Below are positions 46,885 to 54,816 of a stretch of DNA of 64,000 bases, piece after piece. This DNA is from Kitasatospora sp. NA04385. Its GTDB lineage: Bacteria > Actinomycetota > Actinomycetes > Streptomycetales > Streptomycetaceae. Position 1 is the stretch's first letter; each line of letters opens with the position of its first letter. The notes beneath the pieces were generated by a model. The model saw only the letters and a list, made by a program, of their open reading frames with translations. It did no database searches and was not told the DNA's origin. Location: NCBI RefSeq assembly GCF_013364235.1, contig NZ_CP054919.1, positions 6,951,728 to 7,015,727 on the forward strand, written 5' to 3'. A program made the translations under genes and the position numbers.

Positions 46885-48215
46885 GCCGGGTGCTGGACCT
46901 GGCCGACCTGCACGGCTCGCTGTCCGACCCGCTGCTGGACGCGATGACCTTCCTCAACGAGGTCACCGGCCGCTACCCGGACGCGGTCTCCTTCGCCCCC
47001 GGCCGCCCGTACGAGGAGTTCTTCGACCCGGCCGACATCCCCAAGCACCTGGAGACCTACCTGCACCACCTGCGGGCCGAACGCGGCCTGACGGAGGCCC
47101 AGGTCCGCCAGGAGGTGTTCCAGTACGGGCGCACCAAGGGCCTGATCGCCCCGCTGATCGCCCGCGCGCTGGCCGCCGACGAGGGCATCGACACCGACCC
47201 CGAGGCGCTGGTGGTCACCGTCGGCGCCCAGGAGGGCATGCTGCTGGTGCTGCGCGCCCTGTGCGCGGGCCCGGACGACGTGCTGCTGGTCTCCGCGCCC
47301 TGCTACGTCGGCGTCACCGGCGCCGCCCGGCTGCTCGACCTCACCGTGCACCCCGTGCCGGAGGCCGGGCCCGACGGCGGGCTCGACCCCGAGGCGCTGG
47401 CCGCCGCCGTCCGCGACCTGCGCGCCGCCGGGAAGCGCCCCCGGGCCTGCTACGTCGTCCCCGACTTCGCCAACCCCAGCGGCGCCAGCATGGCCGAACC
47501 GGCCCGCCGCCGACTGCTGGAGGTCGCCGAGGAGAGCGGCGTCCTGCTGATCGAGGACAACCCGTACGGCTTCTTCGGCCGCACCGCCGCCGCCCGCCCC
47601 ACCCTCAAGGCCCTGGACGGGGACCGCGGCAACGTGGTCTACCTCGGCTCCTTCGCCAAGACCTGCTTCCCCGGCGCCCGGGTCGGCTACGTGGTCGCCG
47701 ACCAGCGGGTGGCCGGCGGGGCCGGCACCGGTCTGCTCGCCGACGAGCTCGCCAAGCTCAAGAGCATGACCACGGTGAACACCTCGGCGCTCAGCCAGGC
47801 CGTCATCGGCGGCATGCTGCTGGACGGCGGGCTGCGCCTGCGGGACGCCAACGAGCCCGCCAGGGGCTTCTACGCCCGGAACATGGACACCCTGCTGGCG
47901 GCGCTGGAGACGGCCTTCCAGGGCGTCCCCGGCGTCTCCTGGAACCGCCCCGACGGCGGGTTCTTCGCGGTCGTCACGGTGCCGTTCCGGGCCGACGCGC
48001 GGGCCCTGGACGCCTGCGCCCGCGCGCACGGCGTGCTGTGGACGCCGATGGACGGCTTCCACCCCGGCGGCGGCGGTGAGCGGCAACTGCGGTTGTCCTG
48101 CTCGTACCTGACCCCGGAGCAGATCACCGACGGGGTGCGGCGGCTGGCCGCGTTCGTCCGGGAGCGCGCGGCGGACGGCGGCGCGGCGGACGGCGGCGCG
48201 GCCGACGGCGGCTGA
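46881..48215 (+). CDS. hpgT: 4-Hydroxyphenylglycine aminotransferase (HpgT-like)
   Basis: A 444-residue fold-type I PLP aminotransferase. VSFAPGRPYEEFFDPADIPKHLETYLHHLRAERGLTEAQVRQEVFQYGRTKG (about 34-85) is typical of HpgT-type enzymes. GAQEGMLLVLRALC, VVPDFANPSGASM, LIEDNPYGFFGR and SFAKTCFPGARVGYVVAD follow, with Lys260 as the PLP lysine. It transaminates 4-hydroxyphenylglyoxylate to L-4-hydroxyphenylglycine, often with Tyr as donor, which returns 4-hydroxyphenylpyruvate to HmaS. The GTG at 46881 overlaps the esterase stop. The protein ends in ADGGAADGG repeats. A strong hairpin terminator follows. Confidence 0.9.
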   Translation: MSRVLDLADLHGSLSDPLLDAMTFLNEVTGRYPDAVSFAPGRPYEEFFDPADIPKHLETYLHHLRAERGLTEAQVRQEVFQYGRTKGLIAPLIARALAADEGIDTDPEALVVTVGAQEGMLLVLRALCAGPDDVLLVSAPCYVGVTGAARLLDLTVHPVPEAGPDGGLDPEALAAAVRDLRAAGKRPRACYVVPDFANPSGASMAEPARRRLLEVAEESGVLLIEDNPYGFFGRTAAARPTLKALDGDRGNVVYLGSFAKTCFPGARVGYVVADQRVAGGAGTGLLADELAKLKSMTTVNTSALSQAVIGGMLLDGGLRLRDANEPARGFYARNMDTLLAALETAFQGVPGVSWNRPDGGFFAVVTVPFRADARALDACARAHGVLWTPMDGFHPGGGGERQLRLSCSYLTPEQITDGVRRLAAFVRERAADGGAADGGAADGG

Positions 48216-48225
48216 GCGCACGGAC

Positions 48226-48278
48226 GCAGCACCGAGCGGGGCCCGGCGGCCAGAGTGCCGGGCCCCGCTCGGTGCTGC
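48226..48278. terminator. Bidirectional hairpin terminator after hpgT
   Basis: A perfect 22-bp stem (48226-48247 with 48257-48278) with a 9-nt loop, between convergent hpgT and the ABC permease gene. Confidence 0.88.
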
Positions 48279-48293
48279 GCCGGTCCGCCCGGG

Positions 48294-49058
48294 TCAGCGG
48301 ATCCGCTGGGCGAACAGCCGGGCCGACCAGGCCACCGCGACGGCCATCAGCAGGCCGGTCAGCAGCAGGCCGCGCCACACCTCGGGGGCGTCCAGGTGGC
48401 CGGCGAACAGGGCGCGCATGCCCTCCACCGCCCAGTAGCAGGGGTTCCAGGACGCGGCGGTGCGCAGCCAGGCCGGGGCCAGCGCGATCGGCAGCAGGGT
48501 GCCGGAGATCAGCGCCAGCGGCTGCGCGATGGTGTTGACCACCGGGCCGAGCGCGGCGTCGGTGGGCACCAGCAGCGCCAGGCCGTAGGAGACCGAGGAC
48601 GCCATCAGCGCCATCAGCGCCAGCATCGCCATCGCCAGCAGCAGGTCGGCCAGGCCCACGGTCAGGCCGAACGGGATCGCCAGCACGGCGATCAGCACCG
48701 ACTGGATCAGCAGCGCCGTGGTCTCCCGCAGCGCCCGGCCCAGCAGCAGGGCGACCCGGCTGACCGGCGTCACCCGGGAGCGCTCGATGACGCCCGAGTG
48801 CAGCTCGCCCAGCAGCGTGAAGCCGGTGAACAGGCCGCCCATCAGGGCCAGCGCGGACAGCAGGCCGGGCACGTAGATCCGGTAGGCGTCGGCGGTGCTG
48901 TGCGCGCCGGACGCGGCCAGCGCGGAGGTCAGCAGCGGGGCGAACAGCAGCAGGTAGCACAGGGGTTGGAGCAGCCCGACGGCGATCCACACGGGGGAGC
49001 GGGCCATCAGGAGCAGTTGGCGCTGGTAGACCAGCCAGGTGTCGCGGGCGAGCTTCAC
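48294..49058 (-). CDS. ABC-2 type transporter permease
   Basis: A 254-residue integral membrane protein with about six hydrophobic segments (PVWIAVGLLQPLCYLLLFAPLL, IYVPGLLSALALMGGLFTGF, LLIQSVLIAVLAIPFGLTVG, LLLAMAMLALMALMASSVSYG, ALISGTLLPIALAP and a last one near LLLTGLLMAVAVAWSA). GELHSGVIERSRVTPVSRVALLLGRALRE is the cytoplasmic loop typical of the DrrB family. Paired with the adjacent ATPase it should export the cluster product and give self-resistance. The GTG at 49058 has GAGG upstream. A 102-bp repeat-rich gap separates it from the ATPase gene. Confidence 0.9.
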   Translation of the reverse strand: MKLARDTWLVYQRQLLLMARSPVWIAVGLLQPLCYLLLFAPLLTSALAASGAHSTADAYRIYVPGLLSALALMGGLFTGFTLLGELHSGVIERSRVTPVSRVALLLGRALRETTALLIQSVLIAVLAIPFGLTVGLADLLLAMAMLALMALMASSVSYGLALLVPTDAALGPVVNTIAQPLALISGTLLPIALAPAWLRTAASWNPCYWAVEGMRALFAGHLDAPEVWRGLLLTGLLMAVAVAWSARLFAQRIR

Positions 49059-49087
49059 GGGGACCTCGGGGGCGTCGGTGCCGGAAA

Positions 49088-49150
49088 GACGGGAGGACGG
49101 GAGGACGGGAGGACGGAAAGACGGGAGGACGGGAGGACGGGAGGACGGAA
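49088..49150. repeat. Octamer repeat GGGAGGAC between the ABC genes
   Basis: About seven GGGAGGAC units with two GGAAAGAC variants lie between the ATPase stop and the permease start. On the minus, transcribed strand this is a GTCCTCCC run. Confidence 0.85.
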
Positions 49151-49159
49151 AAGGGGTGG

Positions 49160-50122
49160 TCAGCTGCTGTGGACCAGCGCGCGGCCGGTCAGGGCCAGGA
49201 ACACGTCGTCCAGGCTGGGGCGCTGCAACTGGACGTGCTCCGGCTCGATGCCGACGGCGGCCAGGGTGCGCAGCAGCTGCGGGATCGCGGTGGCCGCGGA
49301 GTCCACGTGCAGGCGCAGCCCGTCCTCGCCGGGCAGCGCCTCCAGGCGCTGGACGCACGGCAGTTCGGCGAGCGCGCGCTCGGCGCCGGCGGTGGTCTCC
49401 GGGTCGGGCAGGCCGATGGTGACGGAGTCGCCGGAGATCTTCTGCTTGAGCTCCTCGGGGGTGCCCTCGGTGACGATGCCGCCGTTGTCGACGATGCCGA
49501 TCCGGTCGCACAGGGCGTCGGCCTCGTCCAGGTAGTGGGTGGTCAGCAGCACCGTCATGCCCTGCTCGCGCAGGCGGCGGACCTCGGCCCACACCTGGGA
49601 GCGGCTGCGCGGGTCGAGGCCGACGGTCGGCTCGTCCAGGAACAGCACCCTGGGGCGGTGGACGACGCCGAGCGCCAGGTCGAGGCGGCGGCGCTGGCCG
49701 CCCGAGTACGTCTTGCAGACCCGGTCGCCGAACTCGGTCAGGTCGAAGGCGGCCAGGCCCTGCTCGGCGCGCTGGACGGCCTCGGCCTTGCGGACGCCGT
49801 ACATCCGGGCCTGGAGGACGAGTTCCTCGCGGGCGGTGGCCTGGTCGGTGGTGCCGCCGCCCTGGGCGACGTAGCCGATCCGGCGGCGGACCTCGCCGGG
49901 CTCGGCGCGCAGGTCGGCGCCGGCCACGGTGGCGGCGCCGCCGTCGGGGACGAGCAGGGTGGCGAGCATGCGCAGCGTGGTGGTCTTGCCTGCGCCGTTC
50001 GGGCCGAGGAGGCCGTAGATCTCGCCCTCCGCGACGGTCAGGTCGATGCCGCGCACCGCGTCGACGGCGGCGGCGCCGCGGCGGGGCTGGAAGGACTTGC
50101 GCAGCCCCTTGGTCACGATCAA
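49160..50122 (-). CDS. ABC transporter ATPase, DrrA type
   Basis: A 320-residue ATPase with Walker A LLGPNGAGKTTTLRML (about 38-53), a Q-loop in IGYVAQGGGTTDQATAREEL, signature YSGGQRRRLDLALG, Walker B RVLFLDEPTVGLD and H-loop LLTTHYLDEADAL. The C-terminal extension (VQLQRPSLDDVFLALTGR) is that of the daunorubicin-resistance DrrA family. It pairs with the downstream permease for drug export. The TTG at 50122 has AGGAG about 6 nt upstream; the GTG at 50116 is an alternative. Confidence 0.93.
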   Translation of the reverse strand: MIVTKGLRKSFQPRRGAAAVDAVRGIDLTVAEGEIYGLLGPNGAGKTTTLRMLATLLVPDGGAATVAGADLRAEPGEVRRRIGYVAQGGGTTDQATAREELVLQARMYGVRKAEAVQRAEQGLAAFDLTEFGDRVCKTYSGGQRRRLDLALGVVHRPRVLFLDEPTVGLDPRSRSQVWAEVRRLREQGMTVLLTTHYLDEADALCDRIGIVDNGGIVTEGTPEELKQKISGDSVTIGLPDPETTAGAERALAELPCVQRLEALPGEDGLRLHVDSAATAIPQLLRTLAAVGIEPEHVQLQRPSLDDVFLALTGRALVHSS

Positions 50123-50263
50123 CCCGGACTCCTGTGGTCGGTGGGTGCGGATGGGTGCGGATGGGTGCTCGGAGCGGTTCCGAGGGGGCGGGGGACGCCG
50201 GAGCAGACCCTAGGGCCCGATCCCGCCCCCCGGCAATGGTCTGGACCAGGTGGCGGGGCGGGT

Positions 50264-51445
50264 TCAGCGCGGTGCGCGCGCGAACCGCTCCAGCCGCGCG
50301 ACGGCCGCCACCGCACCCCCGCCGTCCCGCAGTTGACGCCCCACCAGTTCGGCGGCGCGGCGGTACGAGGGGTCCTCCAGGACGGTGCGCAGCGCCGTGC
50401 GCAGCTGCTCGGACGAGGCGGTGGCGAAGTCGACTCGGACGGCCGCGCCCAGCGCGGCCAGCCGGCCGGCGGTCACCGGCTGGTCGTGGCGGATCGGGGC
50501 GACCACCAACGGCCGCCCGTGGACGAGGGACTCACCGACGGTGTTCATCCCGCCGTGGCACAGTACGGCCTCCACCGCCCCGCGCTCAAGCAGTTCCAGC
50601 ACCGGGACGCGCCCGCGGCCGATCGACCCCGGCGGCAGCCCGACCTCCCCCGGGGCCGCCACCACCGCCTGCACGTCCGGCAGTCCGGCCAGCGCGGCGG
50701 ACGTCCGCTCCAGGAAGCCGCCCGCCACCTCGGCGGACAGCGTGCCCATGGTGACCAGCACCCGGTGCGGCCGCTCCAGCAGCCGGTCCCACGGGAACGG
50801 CTCGGGCCGCTCGTCGAGCAGCGGCCCGACCAGCGCGTACTCGGCCGGCACCGCCGCCGGGTCCAGGCCGAGCAGCGCCGCGCAGGTCGGGGCGACCACC
50901 AGGCCGGGGGAGAAGCGCGGGTCGGCGTACTCGGCGGCGGGCAGCCCGGCCCGCTCCCACAGGCCGCGCAGCACCTCCTCCCGCCAGGCCGTCAACGCGC
51001 CGTCGCCGCCCAGCGGATCGCCGACCTCCAGCGAGGACGGCGCGAAGGTCGCCCACGGCACGCCCGCGCCGTGCGCGGCCAGCGCGCCCGCCGGGCTGTG
51101 CTGGTCGACCAGCACCGCGTCCGGCCGCCACCCCGCGACGGCCCGCCGCACCGCGCCCAGGGTGAACCTGGTGTGCGGCACCACGAAGCCCTCCCACAGC
51201 GAACGCACCGCCGCCGCCCCGCCCACCGCCTGCTCCCGGAACAGCCGGGCGCCGGTCGGGTGCACCACCGCGTCCGGCCCGAGCAGCGGCCGCAGCGCCG
51301 CCTCCGGCCCCACCCAGGCCACCTCGTGCCCGCGCGCGGCCCAGGCCCGGGCCAGCGCCCGGGCCGGCAGCAGGTGGCCGGCCAGCGGCGGCACCACGAT
51401 CAGCAGGCGCAGCGGGGGAGCGGTGGTGGGGTCGGTCGCGGGCAC
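50264..51445 (-). CDS. Glycosyltransferase, macrolide/UGT (GT1) type
   Basis: A 393-residue GT-B glycosyltransferase starting LRLLIVVPPLAGHLLPARALARAWAARGHEVAWVG. The C-terminal donor-binding motif is VEAVLCHGGMNTVGESLVHGRPLVVAPIRHDQPVTAGRLAALG (about 293-335), as in the MGT/OleD family that glycosylates drugs, often for self-resistance or tailoring. I chose the GTG at 51445 because GAGGAGG precedes it by about 6 nt; longer in-frame starts run into non-coding sequence. It is divergent from the KASIII gene at 51688 and upstream of the exporter genes, so it may add a sugar to the product before export. Confidence 0.88.
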   Translation of the reverse strand: MPATDPTTAPPLRLLIVVPPLAGHLLPARALARAWAARGHEVAWVGPEAALRPLLGPDAVVHPTGARLFREQAVGGAAAVRSLWEGFVVPHTRFTLGAVRRAVAGWRPDAVLVDQHSPAGALAAHGAGVPWATFAPSSLEVGDPLGGDGALTAWREEVLRGLWERAGLPAAEYADPRFSPGLVVAPTCAALLGLDPAAVPAEYALVGPLLDERPEPFPWDRLLERPHRVLVTMGTLSAEVAGGFLERTSAALAGLPDVQAVVAAPGEVGLPPGSIGRGRVPVLELLERGAVEAVLCHGGMNTVGESLVHGRPLVVAPIRHDQPVTAGRLAALGAAVRVDFATASSEQLRTALRTVLEDPSYRRAAELVGRQLRDGGGAVAAVARLERFARAPR

Positions 51446-51687
51446 GGAGGTCCTCCTCGGAGCGGGGGTGCGGGGCGGGGCGGGACGGGCCCGGACGGGG
51501 GGCTTGACAGGGGCAGGACGACGGGAGAGGCGGGGGGAAGCGCGGCGGCCGGGGCCGCGGGCCTGCGGCGGCCCACACGGATCGTGGGCAAACGAGGGAG
51601 AAGTGGTACAGACCACGAGGGGGTCCGGGGAAGGAAGCACCGGAGATCCCTTGTGCGGGCCGGTGAGGCGACGGAATACTAGCCCGC

Positions 51688-52620
51688 GTGACCGCTCTGG
51701 AGGCAGTCGCCGTCCACCTGCCACCCCTGGCCGAACCGGTCGAACTGGTCGGAGAGCGCCTTGGGCTGACGGAACGTCAGATCAGACTCTTCCGCCGTTT
51801 CCACGGACTGGACCAGGTCAGGGTGGACCCCGACGGAGACCTGACCGATCTGCTCACCGCCGCAGCGAAGGCCCTGGCCCCGCTGCGCGGCAACGAACAC
51901 CGGGTGAAGTACGTGCTGCACGCGCGCAGCCTGCCGATCGCGGTGCCCTACCCGCACAACCCGCTGCACGACGCGCTCGGCCGTCTGGGGCTGACGCACG
52001 CACGTGCCTTCACCATCACCCACCACGCCTGCGCCGGCTCGCTGCTGGCCCTGGACGTGGCCGGTCGGCTGCTGGCGGCAGACCCCGACCCCGAGGCGAC
52101 GGCGCTGATCCTGGCGGGCGAGAAGACCTTCACCCGGGACGCCCGCATCGTCCCGGAGACCGCCCTGTTCGGCGAAGGGGCGGCCGCCTGCCTGGTGCGG
52201 GCCGGAGGCGAACACGACCGCGTGCTGTCCTACGCGGTCGACCAGCGCGGCGAGTTCGACGGGCGACTCGCCGCGGATCCGGAGCTCATGGTGCGCTACC
52301 AGCGCAGCTACCCGGAGCTGATGACGGCCGTGATGGAAGCGGCGCTGGAGGAGGCCGGCGAGAGCTGGGACTCGATCCGGCTGCTGCTGCCGCACAACGT
52401 CAACCAGATCTCCTGGCAACGGATCTGCCGCCGGATCGGGTACCCGATCGAACGCGTGGTGCTGGACAACGTCCCGGCGGTGGGGCACAGCTTCGCCGCC
52501 GACATCCTGCTCAACCACCACACCGCCACCACCCGCGGCCTGCTCCGCCGCGGCGACCGCTACCTGGTCGCCGCGTCCGGGATCGGCGCGACCTTCGCCG
52601 CCATGGTGCTCCAGCACTGA
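51688..52620 (+). CDS. KASIII-like 3-oxoacyl-ACP synthase III, Cys-His-His site
   Basis: A 310-residue thiolase-fold enzyme. Predicted active site: Cys115 (THHACAGSLLAL), His236 (LPHNVNQISW), and His267 (NVPAVGHSFAAD) where FabH has Asn. YPIERVVLDNVPAVGHSFAADILLNHH is thus a variant of the family's YGNTSAAS region. Such non-FabH KASIII proteins act as acyltransferases or as starter or ester/amide-forming condensing enzymes in natural-product pathways. The GTG at 51688 has no RBS, and AATACTAG lies just before it, so transcription may be leaderless. A copy of the dispersed palindrome encodes LTERQ at codons 27-31. It starts a seven-gene plus-strand block. Confidence 0.83.
   Translation: MTALEAVAVHLPPLAEPVELVGERLGLTERQIRLFRRFHGLDQVRVDPDGDLTDLLTAAAKALAPLRGNEHRVKYVLHARSLPIAVPYPHNPLHDALGRLGLTHARAFTITHHACAGSLLALDVAGRLLAADPDPEATALILAGEKTFTRDARIVPETALFGEGAAACLVRAGGEHDRVLSYAVDQRGEFDGRLAADPELMVRYQRSYPELMTAVMEAALEEAGESWDSIRLLLPHNVNQISWQRICRRIGYPIERVVLDNVPAVGHSFAADILLNHHTATTRGLLRRGDRYLVAASGIGATFAAMVLQH
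51767..51779. repeat. Dispersed palindrome TGACG-NNN-CGTCA, copy 9 (in the KASIII-like gene)
   Basis: TGACGGAACGTCA, flanked to CTGACGGAACGTCAG; reads G-L-T-E-R-Q-I. Confidence 0.9.
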
Positions 52621-52768
52621 CGCCCGCCCGGCGCCCGGTGCCCGCACCGGAGCCGCGCCCGGGCCGAACCGCGCCCTGCGCCGTGCCGTGCCGCGCCGCG
52701 CACCCGCCCAGTCCACCCGCCCGTACCCCGGCCCGCCGCCGGGGCGCCGGCCAGATCAGGGGATCGCC

Positions 52769-53089
52769 ATGACCGACTCCGCCCTGCCCGAGACCACCGC
52801 CGACACCGCGGCCACCGCCGTCGTCGACCCCGAACTGCGCGACCGCGCCCTCGACGGGATCCTGCTGCTGCTGCCCCAGGTGCTCAAGCGCGAACTCCCC
52901 GAGATCGGCGAGAACGCCTGCCTGTTCGACGAGGTCGGCCTCACCTCCGCCGCCACCCTGGAACTCATCCTGGAACTGGAGGACCACCTCGACGTGCAGA
53001 TCGACGTCGAGGGCATCGACCAGGACGACCTGCGCTCGGTCGGCACCCTCGCGGGCTTCGTCGCCGGGCACGTGATCGTCGAGGACTGA
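52769..53089 (+). CDS. Acyl/peptidyl carrier protein
   Basis: A 106-residue carrier protein. After an Ala/Thr-rich start, residues about 22-104 hold the four-helix fold with LFDEVGLTSAATLELILELEDHLDVQIDVEGID. The phosphopantetheine Ser is in GLTSAATLEL. It ends DDLRSVGTLAGFVAGHVI. The ATG at 52769 is preceded by a weak CAGGGGA. It is flanked by KASIII-type genes and shares an operon with a phosphopantetheinyl transferase and the amino acid:carrier-protein ligase, so it is the likely acceptor of that ligase. Confidence 0.88.
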   Translation: MTDSALPETTADTAATAVVDPELRDRALDGILLLLPQVLKRELPEIGENACLFDEVGLTSAATLELILELEDHLDVQIDVEGIDQDDLRSVGTLAGFVAGHVIVED

Positions 53090-53094
53090 CGACC

Positions 53095-53988
53095 GTGCGC
53101 GTCCGCGGACCGCTCCCCGCCACCACCCTGCCGCGCACCGCCTCCCCGCTGCGCCTGACCGCCGCCCACGCCCTCGACCTGCCCGGCCACTCGCCGCTCG
53201 CCGCCGACCCCGACCTGCGCACCTTCACCGCCGACCTGACCCGCCCGTACGGGGTCGAACTCGCCGAGGACGCGCTGGCCGGGGCCCGCGGGCAGTCGTA
53301 CGCGGCGCTGGCCGGGCGCGCCATCGACGCCCTGGTCGGCCCGGACCGCCCGGTCGACCTGCTGGTGCTGGTCTACGCGGTGCCCGACGTCCGCCCCGGA
53401 CAGGCCGTCGCCCTGCACCTCGGCGAGTCCTGCCCCGGCGAGCCGATGTCCTTCGCGATCTGCGACGAGGGCGCCGGCGCCGCCTTCAGCGCGCTGCGGA
53501 TCGCCGACGCCTACGCCCGCACCGGTGGCGTGCCCCGGCGCGCCCTGCTGATCGCCGTCGAACAGGCCGACCTGCACCACCGCCCGCACCGGCCCGCCCG
53601 GCTCCCGGACCGCCACTCCGCCGCCGCCCTGCTCTGGGAGGCGGCCCCGGAGCCGGCCGCGCCCCCCGGCCGTTCGCTCCAAAGCCTGTGCAGCGCAACG
53701 GAAGTGACGGACCGTCAGATCGGCGGCGCGCTCAAGGAGCTGTGCGCCGAACTCCCGGACGAGGCGGTGCTGCTGCTCGGCCCCGGCCTGACCGGCGTCG
53801 AACCGCCGCCCGGCCCGGACACCCGGACGGCCCGCCCCGGCAACCCGTACACCGGTGGCTGGGCCGCGCTCGCCGCCGCCCTCGCCGACCCCGGCCTCGC
53901 CGACCGGCCGCTGGCGCTCGCCGACCTGGAACCGGAGACCGGCCGCCTCGACCTCGCGCACTGGACGGCCGCGGGAGCCGGCCGATGA
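53095..53988 (+). CDS. KASIII-like (thiolase-fold) protein lacking the catalytic Cys
   Basis: A 297-residue protein with the outline of a KASIII. MSFAICDEGAGAAFSALRIADAYARTGGVPRRALLIAVEQ (about 122-161) occupies the place of the family's ACAGFxxAL, but the Cys aligns with Gly (EGAG); a Cys sits four residues earlier. RHSAAALLWE and a C-terminal GNPYTGGWAALAAALA match the later His/Asn regions only loosely. It is probably a non-catalytic partner of the KASIII at 51688, or uses other chemistry. The GTG at 53095 follows the carrier gene stop by 5 bp. The palindrome at 53705-53717 gives EVTDRQI. Confidence 0.7.
   Translation: MRVRGPLPATTLPRTASPLRLTAAHALDLPGHSPLAADPDLRTFTADLTRPYGVELAEDALAGARGQSYAALAGRAIDALVGPDRPVDLLVLVYAVPDVRPGQAVALHLGESCPGEPMSFAICDEGAGAAFSALRIADAYARTGGVPRRALLIAVEQADLHHRPHRPARLPDRHSAAALLWEAAPEPAAPPGRSLQSLCSATEVTDRQIGGALKELCAELPDEAVLLLGPGLTGVEPPPGPDTRTARPGNPYTGGWAALAAALADPGLADRPLALADLEPETGRLDLAHWTAAGAGR
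53705..53717. repeat. Dispersed palindrome TGACG-NNN-CGTCA, copy 10 (in the Cys-less KASIII-like gene)
   Basis: TGACGGACCGTCA, reading E-V-T-D-R-Q-I, the same 13 bases as copies 2 and 8. Confidence 0.9.
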
Positions 53989-54803
53989 CGGACGTCTGGC
54001 TGATCCGCACCGACATCCTGCTGCCCCGGGTCCGTGCCCTGCTCGACGAGGAGGAGCTCGCCCGCGCCGACCGCCACCCCGACGGGCCGGGACGCCACCG
54101 CTTCGTCGCCGCGCACGCCGCCGCCCGCCTGCTCACCGCCGAGGCCGCCGGCCTGCCCCCGGAACGCGTCCGCTGGCGCCGCGGCCCGCACGGACGCCCC
54201 GAACCCGACGGCCTGCAAGGAGAGTTGAGCGTCAACCTGAGCACCTCCGGGCCGTGGGCGCTGTTCGCCGTGCACCGCCGGGGCGAGGACGGGGACGGCG
54301 ACGGGCCCGCGGCCGGCGGCATCGGCGTCGACCTGGAGCCCGTCCCCGGCGACCGGGTCGCCGCCCGGCTCGCCGCCCGCTACTACCGGGCGGACGAGAC
54401 CACCCGGGACGCCGAGGAGTTCGCCCGCCGCTGGACGCGCAAGGAGGCGTACGCCAAGGCGTACGGCGGACGCCTCGCCGACGGGCTGCGCACCCACGCC
54501 GGACCGCCCGGCGACGGGCCCGGACCGCACCGGATGCACGGCCCGCTCGGACCGTGCACCGTCCACGACCTGCCCGCGCCCCCCGGCTACCGGGCCGCCC
54601 TCGCCCGCACCGGCACCCGGCCGCTGCGGCCGCGCCTGCGCCCTACCCGGACCCGCGCCCGGCCGCGCACGCCTGACCGCCCGCACCCCGCCCGTCGCAC
54701 CCCCGCCGCCCGCCCGCCGCTCCGCCGCATCGCACCGTACCGCCCGCCGCACCGCCCGGCGGGGACCGCCGCACCCCCCGCCGCCCGTCGGCCCCGACCC
54801 TGA
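53985..54803 (+). CDS. 4'-Phosphopantetheinyl transferase, Sfp type
   Basis: A PPTase that converts the carriers of the cluster to holo form. Motifs: HRFVAAHAAARLLTAEAAGLPPERVRWRRGPHGRPE (about 38-73), a GPWALFAV stretch, the magnesium motif GGIGVDLEPV, and FARRWTRKEAYAKAYGGRL. The ATG at 53985 overlaps the preceding stop (ATGA). As read, it has 272 residues with an odd Arg/Pro-rich tail from about residue 215. In the adjacent frame a more protein-like end (APAPYPDPRPAAHA) stops at 54676, so there may be a frameshift near 54610-54640 and a true length of about 230. Activity should not depend on the tail. Confidence 0.86.
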   Translation: MTDVWLIRTDILLPRVRALLDEEELARADRHPDGPGRHRFVAAHAAARLLTAEAAGLPPERVRWRRGPHGRPEPDGLQGELSVNLSTSGPWALFAVHRRGEDGDGDGPAAGGIGVDLEPVPGDRVAARLAARYYRADETTRDAEEFARRWTRKEAYAKAYGGRLADGLRTHAGPPGDGPGPHRMHGPLGPCTVHDLPAPPGYRAALARTGTRPLRPRLRPTRTRARPRTPDRPHPARRTPAARPPLRRIAPYRPPHRPAGTAAPPAARRPRP

Positions 54804-54816
54804 CTGAGGCCCCGCC

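Noticed and set aside
50331..50346. TTGACGCCCCACCAG as a further copy of the dispersed palindrome
   Set aside because: The right arm is lost (two mismatches); it is within the glycosyltransferase gene and not counted.
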